Positions 51,274 through 60,067 of a stretch of 64,000 nucleotides of DNA are shown piece after piece; the first letter of the stretch is position 1; every line of letters starts with the position of its first letter. This stretch comes from Caldilinea sp. CFX5 (GTDB taxonomy: Bacteria > Chloroflexota > Anaerolineae > Caldilineales > Caldilineaceae): the NCBI GenBank assembly GCA_021405325.1, contig QWII01000007.1, positions 186,001 through 250,000 on the forward strand. The letters are read 5' to 3'. The notes under the pieces were generated by a model. It saw only the letters and a list, made by a program, of their open reading frames with translations, did not search any database and was not told the origin of the DNA. A program made the position numbers and the translations under genes.

Positions 51274-53877
51274 TTAAACAGGCTCGTCCTGCCTAAGCGC
51301 CTCATCCACGACCGTCGCGAGGCTCTTCGCCTTTACTCTCATCTGAATTGCGGCAACTTGCTGCGGAGTCAATTGCGCAGCCACGGCGAGTTGGCGTGCT
51401 GCGGCCTGGTTGCGGGTCTCTTGATCGCTGGCGGGGTGCTGCAAGACCAGTAAGAGCAATTCGAGGGCATGTTCCAACTTGCCGCGCTTGGCCTGTAGAC
51501 TGGCGAGGCCGACCAGCGCCTCCAGGATCACAGGGGGGCTATGGGTTTCGGTTGCGATCCGCAAGGACGCGCGCCAGGCGCCCTCAGCTTCAGCGTCATG
51601 GCCCAGCGCAAAAACGCTTTGGGCCAGCTCGGCCAACACGCGCGCCACCCACCAACTGCCACCCAATTCCGTGAAGATCTCCAGGCTTTGGCGGAACATC
51701 GCCACGGCCGGCCTATGCTCGCCTAGCCGTTGGGCGACGACGCCAAGTCCCCGATAGGCCGAAGCGACGCCCCAGCGGTCACCAAGCGAACTGTTCACGG
51801 CAGCGCTTTCCTCCAACGCGGTGCGCGCTTCAGCGTACCACCCCAAGCGGAGTGCGCTCTGGCTAAGGATGCGCAGCCCAAATGCCGTAAACCGGGGATC
51901 GCCAATGGCGCGCCAATCGGCCACGGCGGACTGTAAGCAGGCGTGCGTCTGCGCAGGGTTGGCGGTTCCGCTGGTATTCGCCGTCAACCCATGCAGACAA
52001 GTCTGGCTCAACGCGGTGTACCAGCGATCGTCAATGCCAGTGGCAAGCTCCGCCCCCTCCCCATACAGCGCCAATGCTCTGGCGTAGTTGCCGGTCACTT
52101 CCATCAACATGCCGAGAAAGGTGATCGCTTCGATCAACACGCGCGGCTCATGCAAGGGGCGCAGGATGGCCAAACTGCGTTCCAGCATCGCTTGCGCCGG
52201 CTCGTAGTGGGCCAGTCGGTAGTCCAGCCAACCGTGCGCGGCCAGGAGATGGCCCAGTGCGACCTGGTTTGTTCGATCAGAGGGGGCGTGCGCCAGGGCG
52301 GCTTCCAGCGCCGTGATGGTGCGACCAAGCACATCGCACCCTTCCTGAAACCAGCCACGCAGGTCGTAAAACCACTTCAACAGGCGCATGGTCTGCTCGA
52401 TCAAGGTGAATTCGCCCTGCGTCACTGCCCATGCCCAGGCGGCGCGGAAGTTATCCATCTCGGCGGTCAACTCGGCAATGGTTTCGCGCTGCGCCGAACT
52501 GCGAAAGCGTCCCTCTGCCCGGCTGAAAAAGGTAAGGTAATATTGGCCGTGACGTGCCTGCGTGGCGCGCGCTTCTTCAGCCTGATTGCCGAGTTGTTCC
52601 GCAGCAAACTGGCGGATGAGTTCATGCAGTTCATACCGGCTGGCGCCGTTCCGGCGGATGAACGATTTCGTCACCAACGCGGCCAACGTCGCCAGCCGTG
52701 CGCCTGCTACGGCTTCTGCCGCCTCGCGCCGAAAGCCGCCGCGGAAGAGCGTCAGCCGGCGCAGAACGCCCTGCTCCTCTGCACTGAGCAGGCGCCACGA
52801 ATGGTCAAAGACGGCGCGCAGCGAGTGGTGACGCGCAGGCCGATCACGCACCGCTACCTCCAAGAAATCCAGCCCGTGGGCGATCTCCTCTGCGATCTCC
52901 TCACAGGTCAGCGTTTGCACCCAGGCCGCGGCCAGTTCAATGCCCAGCGGCATCCCCTCGACCAACTGGCAGATGCGGACGATGGCGGGGTAATCAGCGG
53001 GCGTCGCATTGAACCGGACATAGGCCCGTCGGGCGCGTTGCAGGAACAACTCGACCGACGTATGGGACGCCCCGGCCACGGCGTCACCGCTGGTGGGGAT
53101 CGGCAACCCTTGCACTTCAAAGACCCATTCCCCTTGCACGCCGACTGTTTCCCGCGAGGTCGCCAGCAGCTTCACCTGCGGTGCATGGGCCAGCAATTCG
53201 GTCAACACCTCGATGCCTGGCTCGGCCAACAACTGCTCAAGATTGTCGGTGAGCAGCAGCATCTGCTTGGTCTGGAGATAGCGGAGTAACTGGCTTTTGG
53301 GATCGGCTGATCCCCCGCCTGGAAAGGCAAAGCCAACGGCGTCGGCGATCACCGGCACGATCAAACGCGTGGTGTTGACCGGCGCCAAGGGGACAAAATA
53401 GACGCCATCGCTGAAGCGCTCCTGGATCTGGGTCGCGGTCGCAATCGCCAGGCGCGTCTTGCCAATCCCACCAGGGCCAACCAGCGTCAGCAGGCGGCAT
53501 TGGGCGTCGTCCAGGAGTTGGCTGAGTTCGGTCACTTCGCGCTGGCGGCCAATCAAAGGCGTGGGCAAGACGGGGAGGTTGCTGCGGGGGTGCGCGACGG
53601 CGGGCGGAACGGTTGCATCGGGGTTCGCCCATGCCGACGACGGGAGTCGATCCACCCGCAATTCGCCGCGCGCCACCTTTGTGAAAGTAGCGCGATCGGT
53701 TGGCGGAATGTTCAGCGCGTTGGCCAGCAGCTCGGCAATTTGCGTCGAGGGGTGGCGTTCATCGTCTTCGATCTTGCGCAGCAGGGCGACCGAGCAACCG
53801 ACCCGTTCGGCCAGTTGTTCACGGGTGAGGTGGCGTTGTGTGCGCTGTTGCCGAAGCCATGCGCCAAAGGTATCCAT
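51274..53877 (-). CDS. XRE-HTH / NB-ARC ATPase / TPR transcriptional regulator
   Basis: This is an 867-residue STAND-like regulator. Start 53877 (MDTFGAWLRQQRT) has GCGAGGCGAAC upstream. The N-terminal HTH (~10-60) contains LTREQLAERVGCSVALLRKIEDDERHPS; the ATPase begins at LPTPLIGRQREV with Walker A LVGPGGIGKTRLA and Walker B-like KQMLLLTDNLEQL; the rest (~480-850) is TPR-like. Such proteins sense a ligand through the TPR scaffold and switch with ATP. It is divergent from the cupin-led gene run at 53982-57776, its likely target. Confidence 0.9.
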   Translation of the reverse strand: MDTFGAWLRQQRTQRHLTREQLAERVGCSVALLRKIEDDERHPSTQIAELLANALNIPPTDRATFTKVARGELRVDRLPSSAWANPDATVPPAVAHPRSNLPVLPTPLIGRQREVTELSQLLDDAQCRLLTLVGPGGIGKTRLAIATATQIQERFSDGVYFVPLAPVNTTRLIVPVIADAVGFAFPGGGSADPKSQLLRYLQTKQMLLLTDNLEQLLAEPGIEVLTELLAHAPQVKLLATSRETVGVQGEWVFEVQGLPIPTSGDAVAGASHTSVELFLQRARRAYVRFNATPADYPAIVRICQLVEGMPLGIELAAAWVQTLTCEEIAEEIAHGLDFLEVAVRDRPARHHSLRAVFDHSWRLLSAEEQGVLRRLTLFRGGFRREAAEAVAGARLATLAALVTKSFIRRNGASRYELHELIRQFAAEQLGNQAEEARATQARHGQYYLTFFSRAEGRFRSSAQRETIAELTAEMDNFRAAWAWAVTQGEFTLIEQTMRLLKWFYDLRGWFQEGCDVLGRTITALEAALAHAPSDRTNQVALGHLLAAHGWLDYRLAHYEPAQAMLERSLAILRPLHEPRVLIEAITFLGMLMEVTGNYARALALYGEGAELATGIDDRWYTALSQTCLHGLTANTSGTANPAQTHACLQSAVADWRAIGDPRFTAFGLRILSQSALRLGWYAEARTALEESAAVNSSLGDRWGVASAYRGLGVVAQRLGEHRPAVAMFRQSLEIFTELGGSWWVARVLAELAQSVFALGHDAEAEGAWRASLRIATETHSPPVILEALVGLASLQAKRGKLEHALELLLLVLQHPASDQETRNQAAARQLAVAAQLTPQQVAAIQMRVKAKSLATVVDEALRQDEPV

Positions 53878-53981
53878 GTTCGCCTCGCTTTTACAGATTG
53901 TCACACTTTTTGTAACAATGCACTGTTACCCACGCCCCGCCATTCGGTGGTTTACTGTAGGTAGCGAAAGGACAAAGCACA

Positions 53982-54434
53982 ATGACAGTCTTACAAACCA
54001 AACCGTATGCACTACTAGGTGACGACGGACAAAGCATTCAGACCCAGGGAGCGCTGGTTGTGGTAAAAGCAAACACAGAACAAACAGGCGGCGCCTTCAA
54101 CCTATTTGAAGCGACTTGCCCACCCCATTATACCACAACACTGCACATCCACTATGGGGAAGATGTGGCGATCTATGTGCTGGCCGGCACGCTGACCGTC
54201 TTTTGGGGCAATGAGCCGTTGGCGGCAGGAGTCGGCACGTACCTGTTTCAGCCGAGCGGAACGCCGCATGGCTTTCGTGTCGAAGGTGAGGCGCCGGCGC
54301 GGATTTTGTATATGACCTTCCCCGCCGGTTTGGATCGCTTCGTCCTGGAACAGGAACCGTTGGCGCCCACTGCTGACCCGGCGACGGCTGCCGCTCGCTA
54401 CCAGATCGAGATCATCGGGCCGTTGCCCGCGTGA
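53982..54434 (+). CDS. Cupin domain protein
   Basis: This 150-residue single-domain cupin shows motif 1 as CPPHYTTTLHIHYGEDVAIYVLAGTLTV, with the His/Glu metal ligands, and motif 2 as FQPSGTPHGFRVEG. The C-terminus (PTADPATAAARYQIEIIGPLP) is typical of quercetinase-like cupins. It is the first gene divergent from the XRE regulator; the shared ~100-bp gap should hold the operator. Confidence 0.85.
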   Translation: MTVLQTKPYALLGDDGQSIQTQGALVVVKANTEQTGGAFNLFEATCPPHYTTTLHIHYGEDVAIYVLAGTLTVFWGNEPLAAGVGTYLFQPSGTPHGFRVEGEAPARILYMTFPAGLDRFVLEQEPLAPTADPATAAARYQIEIIGPLPA

Positions 54435-54507
54435 TCGGATGACAGTGATACAGTCAACCCATACCAACAGTTTCAAGAACCGTATCAAATAGCCAAGGAG
54501 GATTGCC

Positions 54508-54876
54508 ATGAACACCTTAGAAGTCAGCGCCAAAATGTCAGTGCGCCCGGGCAAGTTGGAGGGATTCAAGCGGCAAGCCGCTGAAATCATCCGGCAGACC
54601 AAAGAGAAGGACACGAAGACGCTCCGCTATGACTGGTTTCTCAACCGTGATCAAACGGCGTGCGAGGTGCGCGAGCTCTATGAGAATTCAGAGGGGTTAA
54701 TCGAGCATCGGATGCACGTCGGCGAGGCGATCAACAAGTTGTTCGCTGAATTTGCCGACGGCCACGCCGTCACGATCTACGGCGACCCATCGCCGCAGCT
54801 TGTGGCCATGGCCAGCGCCCACAGGGATGTGGCGATCAAATGGTATTGCTTCCTCCGGGGACTTGAGTCTGCATAA
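54508..54876 (+). CDS. Antibiotic biosynthesis monooxygenase-like (ABM) protein
   Basis: This 122-residue protein has a strong ribosome site (AAGGAGGATTGCC). The ferredoxin-like ABM fold is indicated by LEVSAKMSVRPGKLEGFKRQAAEII, TLRYDWFLNRDQTACEVRELYEN and SEGLIEHRMHVGEA. Relatives act as quinol monooxygenases or haem/lipid-peroxide binders. It is part of the gene run started by the cupin. Confidence 0.8.
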   Translation: MNTLEVSAKMSVRPGKLEGFKRQAAEIIRQTKEKDTKTLRYDWFLNRDQTACEVRELYENSEGLIEHRMHVGEAINKLFAEFADGHAVTIYGDPSPQLVAMASAHRDVAIKWYCFLRGLESA

Positions 54877-54898
54877 AGGGGACTGTAAGGAGTGAATC

Positions 54899-55420
54899 AT
54901 GCAAAAACGATCAATGCAACCCAATGAGGCTATCGCCTTCAACAACAGCATCTTTGCCCGCGCCAAGCGCTGGCTGTATCGTGGCAATCGTCCCAACTGG
55001 ATTGCCAAGGCTTTGAATCGCTTGTATGCATTGGTGGGTGCTTCGGGCATTACCGGCAACTACGTCGTGGCTTTAGAGGTGATCGGACGCAAGTCGGGGC
55101 GGGTCATTTCATTTCCGTTGGTGGTGGCGATGGTTGATGGCGAACGCTATCTGGTTTCGATGCTCGGCGATAACACGCAGTGGGTGCAAAATGTGCGAGC
55201 AGCAGGTGGCCAAGCCGTATTGCGCAGTGGCGGTCGCCAGGCGGTGCAACTAGTCGAGATACCCGCCGACCAACGTGCGCCGATCTTGAAGGCGTACCTC
55301 CAGCGGGCGGACGGCGCCCGCCCTCACATCCCTATCGATAAGGATGCGCCGCTGGCTGAATTTGCAACGATCGCAGCGGACTATCCGGTCTTTCATGTCA
55401 CGACCAGCACATCGCTCTAG
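54899..55420 (+). CDS. Deazaflavin(F420)-dependent nitroreductase-family protein
   Basis: This 173-residue protein matches the DDN-like split-barrel family: VVALEVIGRKSGRVISFPLVVAMVDGERYLVSMLGDNTQWVQNVRAAGGQAVLR is characteristic. Members use F420 (or FMN) to reduce quinones and nitro compounds. Whether this genome makes F420 cannot be told from the window. It is spaced 22 bp after the ABM gene and 14 bp before the cytochrome c gene, so it is probably cotranscribed. Confidence 0.85.
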   Translation: MQKRSMQPNEAIAFNNSIFARAKRWLYRGNRPNWIAKALNRLYALVGASGITGNYVVALEVIGRKSGRVISFPLVVAMVDGERYLVSMLGDNTQWVQNVRAAGGQAVLRSGGRQAVQLVEIPADQRAPILKAYLQRADGARPHIPIDKDAPLAEFATIAADYPVFHVTTSTSL

Positions 55421-55434
55421 TCAAGGAGGTTGCC

Positions 55435-56286
55435 ATGAGAAAATTGATGAAATGGACCGGGATTGTACTCGGCGGACTGATCGGCCTGGTCTTACTGTCG
55501 GGTGTGGCGCTTTACCCCATCGGCATGAAAAAACTCACGCGTACCTATCCAACCATCCCGGTTGCGCAAGTCAGCGTTCCCACCGATGCTGCTGCCATCG
55601 CCCGCGGCAAGCACATCGCCACGATCTGGGCCTGCATTCGCTGTCATGGCGATCACCTGGGCGGGTTGCTCATCACCCATGATCCGATCGATGGCTATGT
55701 GCCACTGCTGGGAACGATCCCGGCGCCCAACCTGACCGCCGGCCAGGGCGGCATTGCCCAAGCGTACACCGATGTCGATTGGGTGCGCGCCATTCGGCAT
55801 GGTGTCAAGAGAGATGGTCACGGCGAGGTTTTCATGTATGACTATTCGACGATGAGCGACGGCGACCTGGGTGATTTGCTCGCGTATCTGAAACAACTTC
55901 CCCCGGTTGATTCGGCGCAAACCGTGCTGCGTTATGGTCCGCTCCTGCCCATCTTCCCAGCGCTTGGCTGGTTCACGCCGGCAGCGGCAATGATCGATCA
56001 CAACGCACCGCCGTCGGCCGAGCCAGTGGCGGGGGCCACCCAAGAATATGGTAAGTATCTTTCTGCGCTCTGCGCCGGGTGCCACGATAAGGGCCTCGTT
56101 GGGCCGGTGCGCGGCAACTATGGGCAAGAGGAGTTTGTGCGGGCGATCCGAACCGGTGTTTTGCCCAATGGAACACAGATCGGTCGGGCAATGCCCCCCA
56201 GCATTTATGGAGAGATGAGCGATACCGAGCTGGCGGCGCTGTGGCTCTATTTACAGAACCCGGCAGCAGCACAAGCGCAAAAATAG
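55435..56286 (+). CDS. Membrane-anchored di-haem cytochrome c
   Basis: This 283-residue protein has an N-terminal helix (WTGIVLGGLIGLVLLSGVAL) that anchors or exports it. Two CxxCH haem sites, C67-C70-H71 (CIRCHGD) and C213-C216-H217 (CAGCHDK), lie in two class I cytochrome folds with distal Met candidates in VFMYDYSTMSDGDL and IGRAMPPSIYGEMSDTEL. It probably transfers electrons at the membrane. Co-directional with redox genes upstream. Confidence 0.9.
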   Translation: MRKLMKWTGIVLGGLIGLVLLSGVALYPIGMKKLTRTYPTIPVAQVSVPTDAAAIARGKHIATIWACIRCHGDHLGGLLITHDPIDGYVPLLGTIPAPNLTAGQGGIAQAYTDVDWVRAIRHGVKRDGHGEVFMYDYSTMSDGDLGDLLAYLKQLPPVDSAQTVLRYGPLLPIFPALGWFTPAAAMIDHNAPPSAEPVAGATQEYGKYLSALCAGCHDKGLVGPVRGNYGQEEFVRAIRTGVLPNGTQIGRAMPPSIYGEMSDTELAALWLYLQNPAAAQAQK

Positions 56287-56345
56287 TCAGGTAAACCGGT
56301 TCTTTCTTGGTATTCTGTGTGAAACAAAAAGAGGGAGGAATGGTC

Positions 56346-57224
56346 ATGAACCCTGCACACGAAATCTTTGATCCCCAAATTCTCGCCGCTGATTTGGGCG
56401 AGGTCTGTCACATCTACGCCGATTTTTTCGCCAAGTTGAATGGCGTGGATTGGAACAAACCGGTCAAGGGCAGCCCCAAAGAATGGAATCTGCACGAAAC
56501 AATTGCCCATTCGGTTGCGCTCAACGGGGACGGGCTAGCAAGCATCAAACAGACGTTGCGTGGCGAACCGTACATGTTCGTCGGTCTTGATGATCGCTAC
56601 CAATTCAACGCCTACAACCGCCACGGAATTGATGATCATCTGAGTACACCGCAGCAAGAACTGTGCGACCAGCTCTTGGCAATTCTCGACCAAGCCGCCA
56701 GCATTGCCCGCAACTTGCAACCGGGTCAAGGCGAACTGACGGCACAGATGCCAATCTATAATCGCCCCGTCCGCATCGTCGAGGTGTTGAGCATCCTCAT
56801 TTTCCATATTGGCTTGGTGCATACCGCCCAATTGACGGAGCCGGTGGGCTTGCCACCGCTCTGGACGCACCATTCGCCTGCCTTTCGTCATCGTCTGATC
56901 GGGCGAACCATGCTGCCCTTCAGTTTGCTCTACCGCCGTGATATTGGCGGCCCGTTGCGCGCAACCCTTGCCTTCCGCATTGGCGGGCCTGACGGCGGGG
57001 AATGGTACGTAAATGTCGCGCCCGATGCCCAGTCGTGGGGTGAAGGGGTGGCGGAACATCCCAAGTTGACAATCCAAATGCGCGAGACATCCGTGTTGTG
57101 TCGGATGATCACGCGTCGCATGAATCTTCCGCTTACCTTGCTCCGTGGCGATCTGAAACCGCGTGGCGACCTACCTCTCTTCTTGCGCATGGGCAAATTA
57201 TTTAGCGTAGATGCAATGCCGTGA
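56346..57224 (+). CDS. DinB-like / SCP2 sterol-carrier two-domain protein
   Basis: This is a 292-residue protein; ATG 56346 is seven bases after GGGAGG, and an alternative ATG is at 56340. The N-terminal part (~10-150) is a DinB/maleylpyruvate-isomerase-like helical bundle (WNLHETIAHSVALNGDG, VEVLSILIFHIGLVHTAQL) with scattered His. The C-terminal ~110 residues match an SCP2 lipid-binding domain (GEWYVNVAPDAQSW, HPKLTIQMRETSVLCRMITRR). Probable thiol- or metal-dependent transferase; substrate unknown. Confidence 0.75.
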   Translation: MNPAHEIFDPQILAADLGEVCHIYADFFAKLNGVDWNKPVKGSPKEWNLHETIAHSVALNGDGLASIKQTLRGEPYMFVGLDDRYQFNAYNRHGIDDHLSTPQQELCDQLLAILDQAASIARNLQPGQGELTAQMPIYNRPVRIVEVLSILIFHIGLVHTAQLTEPVGLPPLWTHHSPAFRHRLIGRTMLPFSLLYRRDIGGPLRATLAFRIGGPDGGEWYVNVAPDAQSWGEGVAEHPKLTIQMRETSVLCRMITRRMNLPLTLLRGDLKPRGDLPLFLRMGKLFSVDAMP

Positions 57225-57248
57225 ACAGTCACAAAAAAGGAGAAAATC

Positions 57249-57776
57249 ATGATCAAGCAAATGGAAAATCGACCGGAATTGGGAACGCGAACGACGATGC
57301 TGGGATTGCGGCGGGTTGCCTGGATCATCATGCTGCTTGCCGATGTGGGATTACTGGCCTGGGGCGCGATGGCGGCGCTGCTGTCGGAACGCCTGCTTGG
57401 GCCAGGCGGTACGCCGATCCTGATCGCCGAGTACGAGGGCTTCACTGGGGCTTCCTGGTCAGACCTTGCGACCGCGTCGCCGCAGACGGTCGCCTTCATG
57501 ATGCTGCTCTTCCGCATGTACGGCATCTATATCGTGGCCTTCGGGCTGCTGGCTATTGCCATCAGTGCGACAGCCTTCCGCCGGGGCGAGCGTTGGGCCT
57601 GGTGGCTGTTGCTGGTCGGCAACACGATCGCCTACGTCTCGGCCATGACCTACGACTGGAGGGTGAGCGCCATCGGGCCATTCGAGCTGACGGAATATCT
57701 CGGTCTCGCCGCCATCTATGTGGCGCTCGCTGTCACCGCGCCCTTCCTGGCCACGGGACAAGCAGGTCGAGCGTGA
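57249..57776 (+). CDS. Four-helix integral membrane protein
   Basis: This 175-residue protein has four hydrophobic segments (VAWIIMLLADVGLLAWGAMAALL, FRMYGIYIVAFGLLAIAI, WAWWLLLVGNTIAYVSAM, LGLAAIYVALAVTAPFLA). The layout resembles small DoxX/DUF-type membrane proteins. Strong ribosome site (AAAAAAGGAGAAAATC). It is probably the last gene of the run begun by the cupin. Function unknown. Confidence 0.7.
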   Translation: MIKQMENRPELGTRTTMLGLRRVAWIIMLLADVGLLAWGAMAALLSERLLGPGGTPILIAEYEGFTGASWSDLATASPQTVAFMMLLFRMYGIYIVAFGLLAIAISATAFRRGERWAWWLLLVGNTIAYVSAMTYDWRVSAIGPFELTEYLGLAAIYVALAVTAPFLATGQAGRA

Positions 57777-57979
57777 TGGGATCGATGGCGCCATGCGCCA
57801 TCGATCGTTTGCGCTAACAGCGTCTGCGAAGAACTTCGCTCCGGCGCCGGGATGGTTCGACCCCGATCCAGGAAAATTTACTGGTTCAACTTGAGCAGTG
57901 TCAACTGGTCACATGGTCAGGCAGCAACTGGCCATATGGCTATTACACACCTTCTATATTCGTTGCTAAATTTCTTTGA

Positions 57980-58007
57980 TTGGACAGTTCATGCTTGTAG
58001 GTATACA
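57980..58007 (+). promoter_or_regulatory. Probable sigma-70 promoter
   Basis: TTGGAC (57980-57985), a 16-bp spacer and TATACA (58002-58007), ~65 bp before the YdjM-like gene. The rest of the 294-bp gap upstream shows nothing else. Confidence 0.55.
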
Positions 58008-58070
58008 CTGTTTGAGAACAAATGTCTACAAACAGCCAAAGCTTCCTTTCGCCACACAAGGAGAGCCATC

Positions 58071-58739
58071 ATGTTCGCCGGTCATCTCGCCGCTGGATTG
58101 GCGCTCAAGCAGGCCGATCAGCGCGTCAATCTGGGGTTGCTCTTTTTCGCTACGCTCTTTGCCGATTTCCTACTCGGCATCTTCGTCTTGTTGGGCCTTG
58201 AAGAGGTGCATGTTCCCGCCAATTTTGCCGAGCTTCACTATCTGACCTTCACCTTTCCCTACTCGCATGGTCTGATCGCCAGCTTGTTCTGGTCGCTGCT
58301 GGCCTTTCTGCTCGTCCAACTGCTGTGGCCTGCACCGCGCGCAGCACGCGGCCGGATTGGATGGGTCATAGCCCTGGCCGTCTTTTCCCATTTCCTGTTG
58401 GATTGGCTTGTCCATATCCCAGAGTTGCCGATCCTGGGGGAAGCCTCGCCCAAACTGGGTCTCGGCCTGTGGCATAACCTGGCCCTGGCCCTGGCGCTGG
58501 AAGCGCTCTTGGTGATCATTGGTCTGGCGCTCTATTTCAAGGCGGTCAAGCCCGCTCGACGGGTCACGCAAGTTGGGGTCGTGCTGTTGATGATCCTGGT
58601 GACCGGCGCCACCGTGGCGGGGCAGGCGTTCAGCAACACGCCGCCACCGCCAACCGGCGCCGCCCTTTCCTGGATCATCCAGCCGCTCGTTTTGGGCGCG
58701 GTCGCCTATGGGCTTGATCGGCGACCGCGCAGCGAATGA
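58071..58739 (+). CDS. Membrane-bound metal-dependent hydrolase-like protein (YdjM type)
   Basis: This is a 222-residue protein. Start 58071 follows ACAAGGAGAGCCATC. It begins MFAGHLAAGLALK, with His and Asp motifs in FADFLLG, FPYSHGLIASLFW and FSHFLLDWLVHIPELP, within several membrane helices, as in YdjM-like predicted zinc hydrolases. The C-terminal helices (LLMILVTGATVAG, WIIQPLVLGAVAYGL) complete the bundle. Substrate unknown; probably transcribed from its own promoter. Confidence 0.75.
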   Translation: MFAGHLAAGLALKQADQRVNLGLLFFATLFADFLLGIFVLLGLEEVHVPANFAELHYLTFTFPYSHGLIASLFWSLLAFLLVQLLWPAPRAARGRIGWVIALAVFSHFLLDWLVHIPELPILGEASPKLGLGLWHNLALALALEALLVIIGLALYFKAVKPARRVTQVGVVLLMILVTGATVAGQAFSNTPPPPTGAALSWIIQPLVLGAVAYGLDRRPRSE

Positions 58740-58764
58740 GACCCTGCGGGATTTTCTACATACG

Positions 58765-58849
58765 TAGGAGTTACGCAGTTGGACAAGACCTGTCAGGTTT
58801 GCGAAACCTGACAGGTCTCTGGTAGCGCCCGTCAACTGCGTAACTCCTA
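58765..58849. repeat. Nested palindrome, CCTGTCAGG family (P3)
   Basis: Outer perfect 17-bp arms TAGGAGTTACGCAGTTG (58765-58781) and 58833-58849 frame an inner perfect 15-bp stem AGACCTGTCAGGTTT (58786-58800 with 58804-58818) with loop GCG. Located ~30 bp upstream of a cupin gene. Confidence 0.85.
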
Positions 58850-58875
58850 ATACGGTTGAAAGAGAGGCTTGAGAT

Positions 58876-59424
58876 ATGAAAGTTCGCAGAGTTGTTACTG
58901 GTCATACGCCAGATGGTAAATCCACCATTGCGAGTGATGAGGAAGTGGAAGCAACCACCGTTGCTTTGAAACCTGGTCTGAAGCATCACCGCTTATGGGG
59001 CGCTGACATGGCGCCAACGTTCCCCAATAATGGCGCGCCGCAGCCGATGCCGGCCTTTTTCCCACCGGTTGGCGGTTTCAGGTTTGGCCTATTTACACTA
59101 CCGCCAGAATCGGTGGCAACAGCAGTAAATGTTCCACTGGAGGTTGGGCTTCAGGAAGTGGAAGAGAAATTGCCGGGTATGTTAGCTGTCCATGACCCGG
59201 ATGGCTCGGGCATGCACACCACCAACACCGTTGATTTTGAATACATCATCTCTGGCGAGGTTTGGCTTGAGTTAGATGATGGGGTAGAAATCCATCTGCG
59301 GGCGGGGGATACGGTGGTGCAGAATGGCACCCGCCACAACTGGCACAATCGGGCCACGATCCCTTGCCAGATGGTACTCTGTATGGTTGGCTCCCAGCGC
59401 TCGGTAAGAAAGGAAAGAGCGTAG
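58876..59424 (+). CDS. Cupin domain protein
   Basis: This 182-residue protein has its cupin barrel in the C-terminal half: GMHTTNTVDFEYIISGEVWLELDDG is motif 1 (His and Glu ligands) and GDTVVQNGTRHNWHN is motif 2. The N-terminal ~80 residues (VVTGHTPDGKSTIASDEEVEA, WGADMAPTFPNNG) form the usual lead-in of this cupin type. Likely a metal-dependent small-molecule enzyme or sensor. Confidence 0.85.
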   Translation: MKVRRVVTGHTPDGKSTIASDEEVEATTVALKPGLKHHRLWGADMAPTFPNNGAPQPMPAFFPPVGGFRFGLFTLPPESVATAVNVPLEVGLQEVEEKLPGMLAVHDPDGSGMHTTNTVDFEYIISGEVWLELDDGVEIHLRAGDTVVQNGTRHNWHNRATIPCQMVLCMVGSQRSVRKERA

Positions 59425-59520
59425 TATGAACCGTCACCCATAACAGGAGCCGAACGCGCTTTTTACAGGAATCAGGCTTTTTTGTCGGTGCTGGGATACA
59501 CATCTCAATCGGAGGTCTCC

Positions 59521-59940
59521 ATGCATCAATCAAAACAGATCGGCGGGCTGGTCGGTCCCACTATCGTAGCCATGATCCTTTCGGAGTTCCCGCTGGTTCA
59601 ACCCCATCTTTACGATGCGCAAATTCCACCGGTTGTATACCTCTCGGGTACTTTGATGTTTGTCGGCGGACTGGCCGTCGTTCGTACACACAATCTTTGG
59701 GTGCGGAACTGGCCTGTGTTGATCACGCTTTCAGGATGGTTCTTTCTGCTGCTTGGGCTTTTTCGCATGTTCTTGGCCGGCGCCTATCTGCAAGGTTCGA
59801 CGAACACAAGTGCAACAACCTTTATGGTCTTGGAAGTCGGACTATTGGTTGTCGGGTTAATCATCACTTTCCAATCATACCGTAAAGCCCTTTGCACCTC
59901 TTTTGTCGCGTTTGCCATTCGGCGGAAAGACGGGTTATGA
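59521..59940 (+). CDS. Small four-helix membrane protein
   Basis: This is a 139-residue protein. Start 59521 has GGAGGTCTCC immediately before it. Four hydrophobic helices are visible (GPTIVAMILSEFPLV, VVYLSGTLMFVGGLAVV, LITLSGWFFLLLGLFRMFLAG, MVLEVGLLVVGLIITF). No family named. It lies between the cupin and the MalT-like regulator. Confidence 0.7.
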   Translation: MHQSKQIGGLVGPTIVAMILSEFPLVQPHLYDAQIPPVVYLSGTLMFVGGLAVVRTHNLWVRNWPVLITLSGWFFLLLGLFRMFLAGAYLQGSTNTSATTFMVLEVGLLVVGLIITFQSYRKALCTSFVAFAIRRKDGL

Positions 59941-60067
59941 TTAGGGCATACATCTGGGAGTGCCAAGCTATGTGCGAATGATCTCATGGATCAGCGCAGG
60001 CACTTCTGGCGCATTTCGCTGCTTGTTCCCAGCACGATGGGATTGGGTAGCAGAAAGTGACGGATGC

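Noticed and set aside
51943..53289. 448-codon plus-strand ORF opposite the XRE/NB-ARC gene
   Set aside because: The minus strand encodes clear HTH, Walker A and TPR motifs; the plus frame has no recognisable protein.
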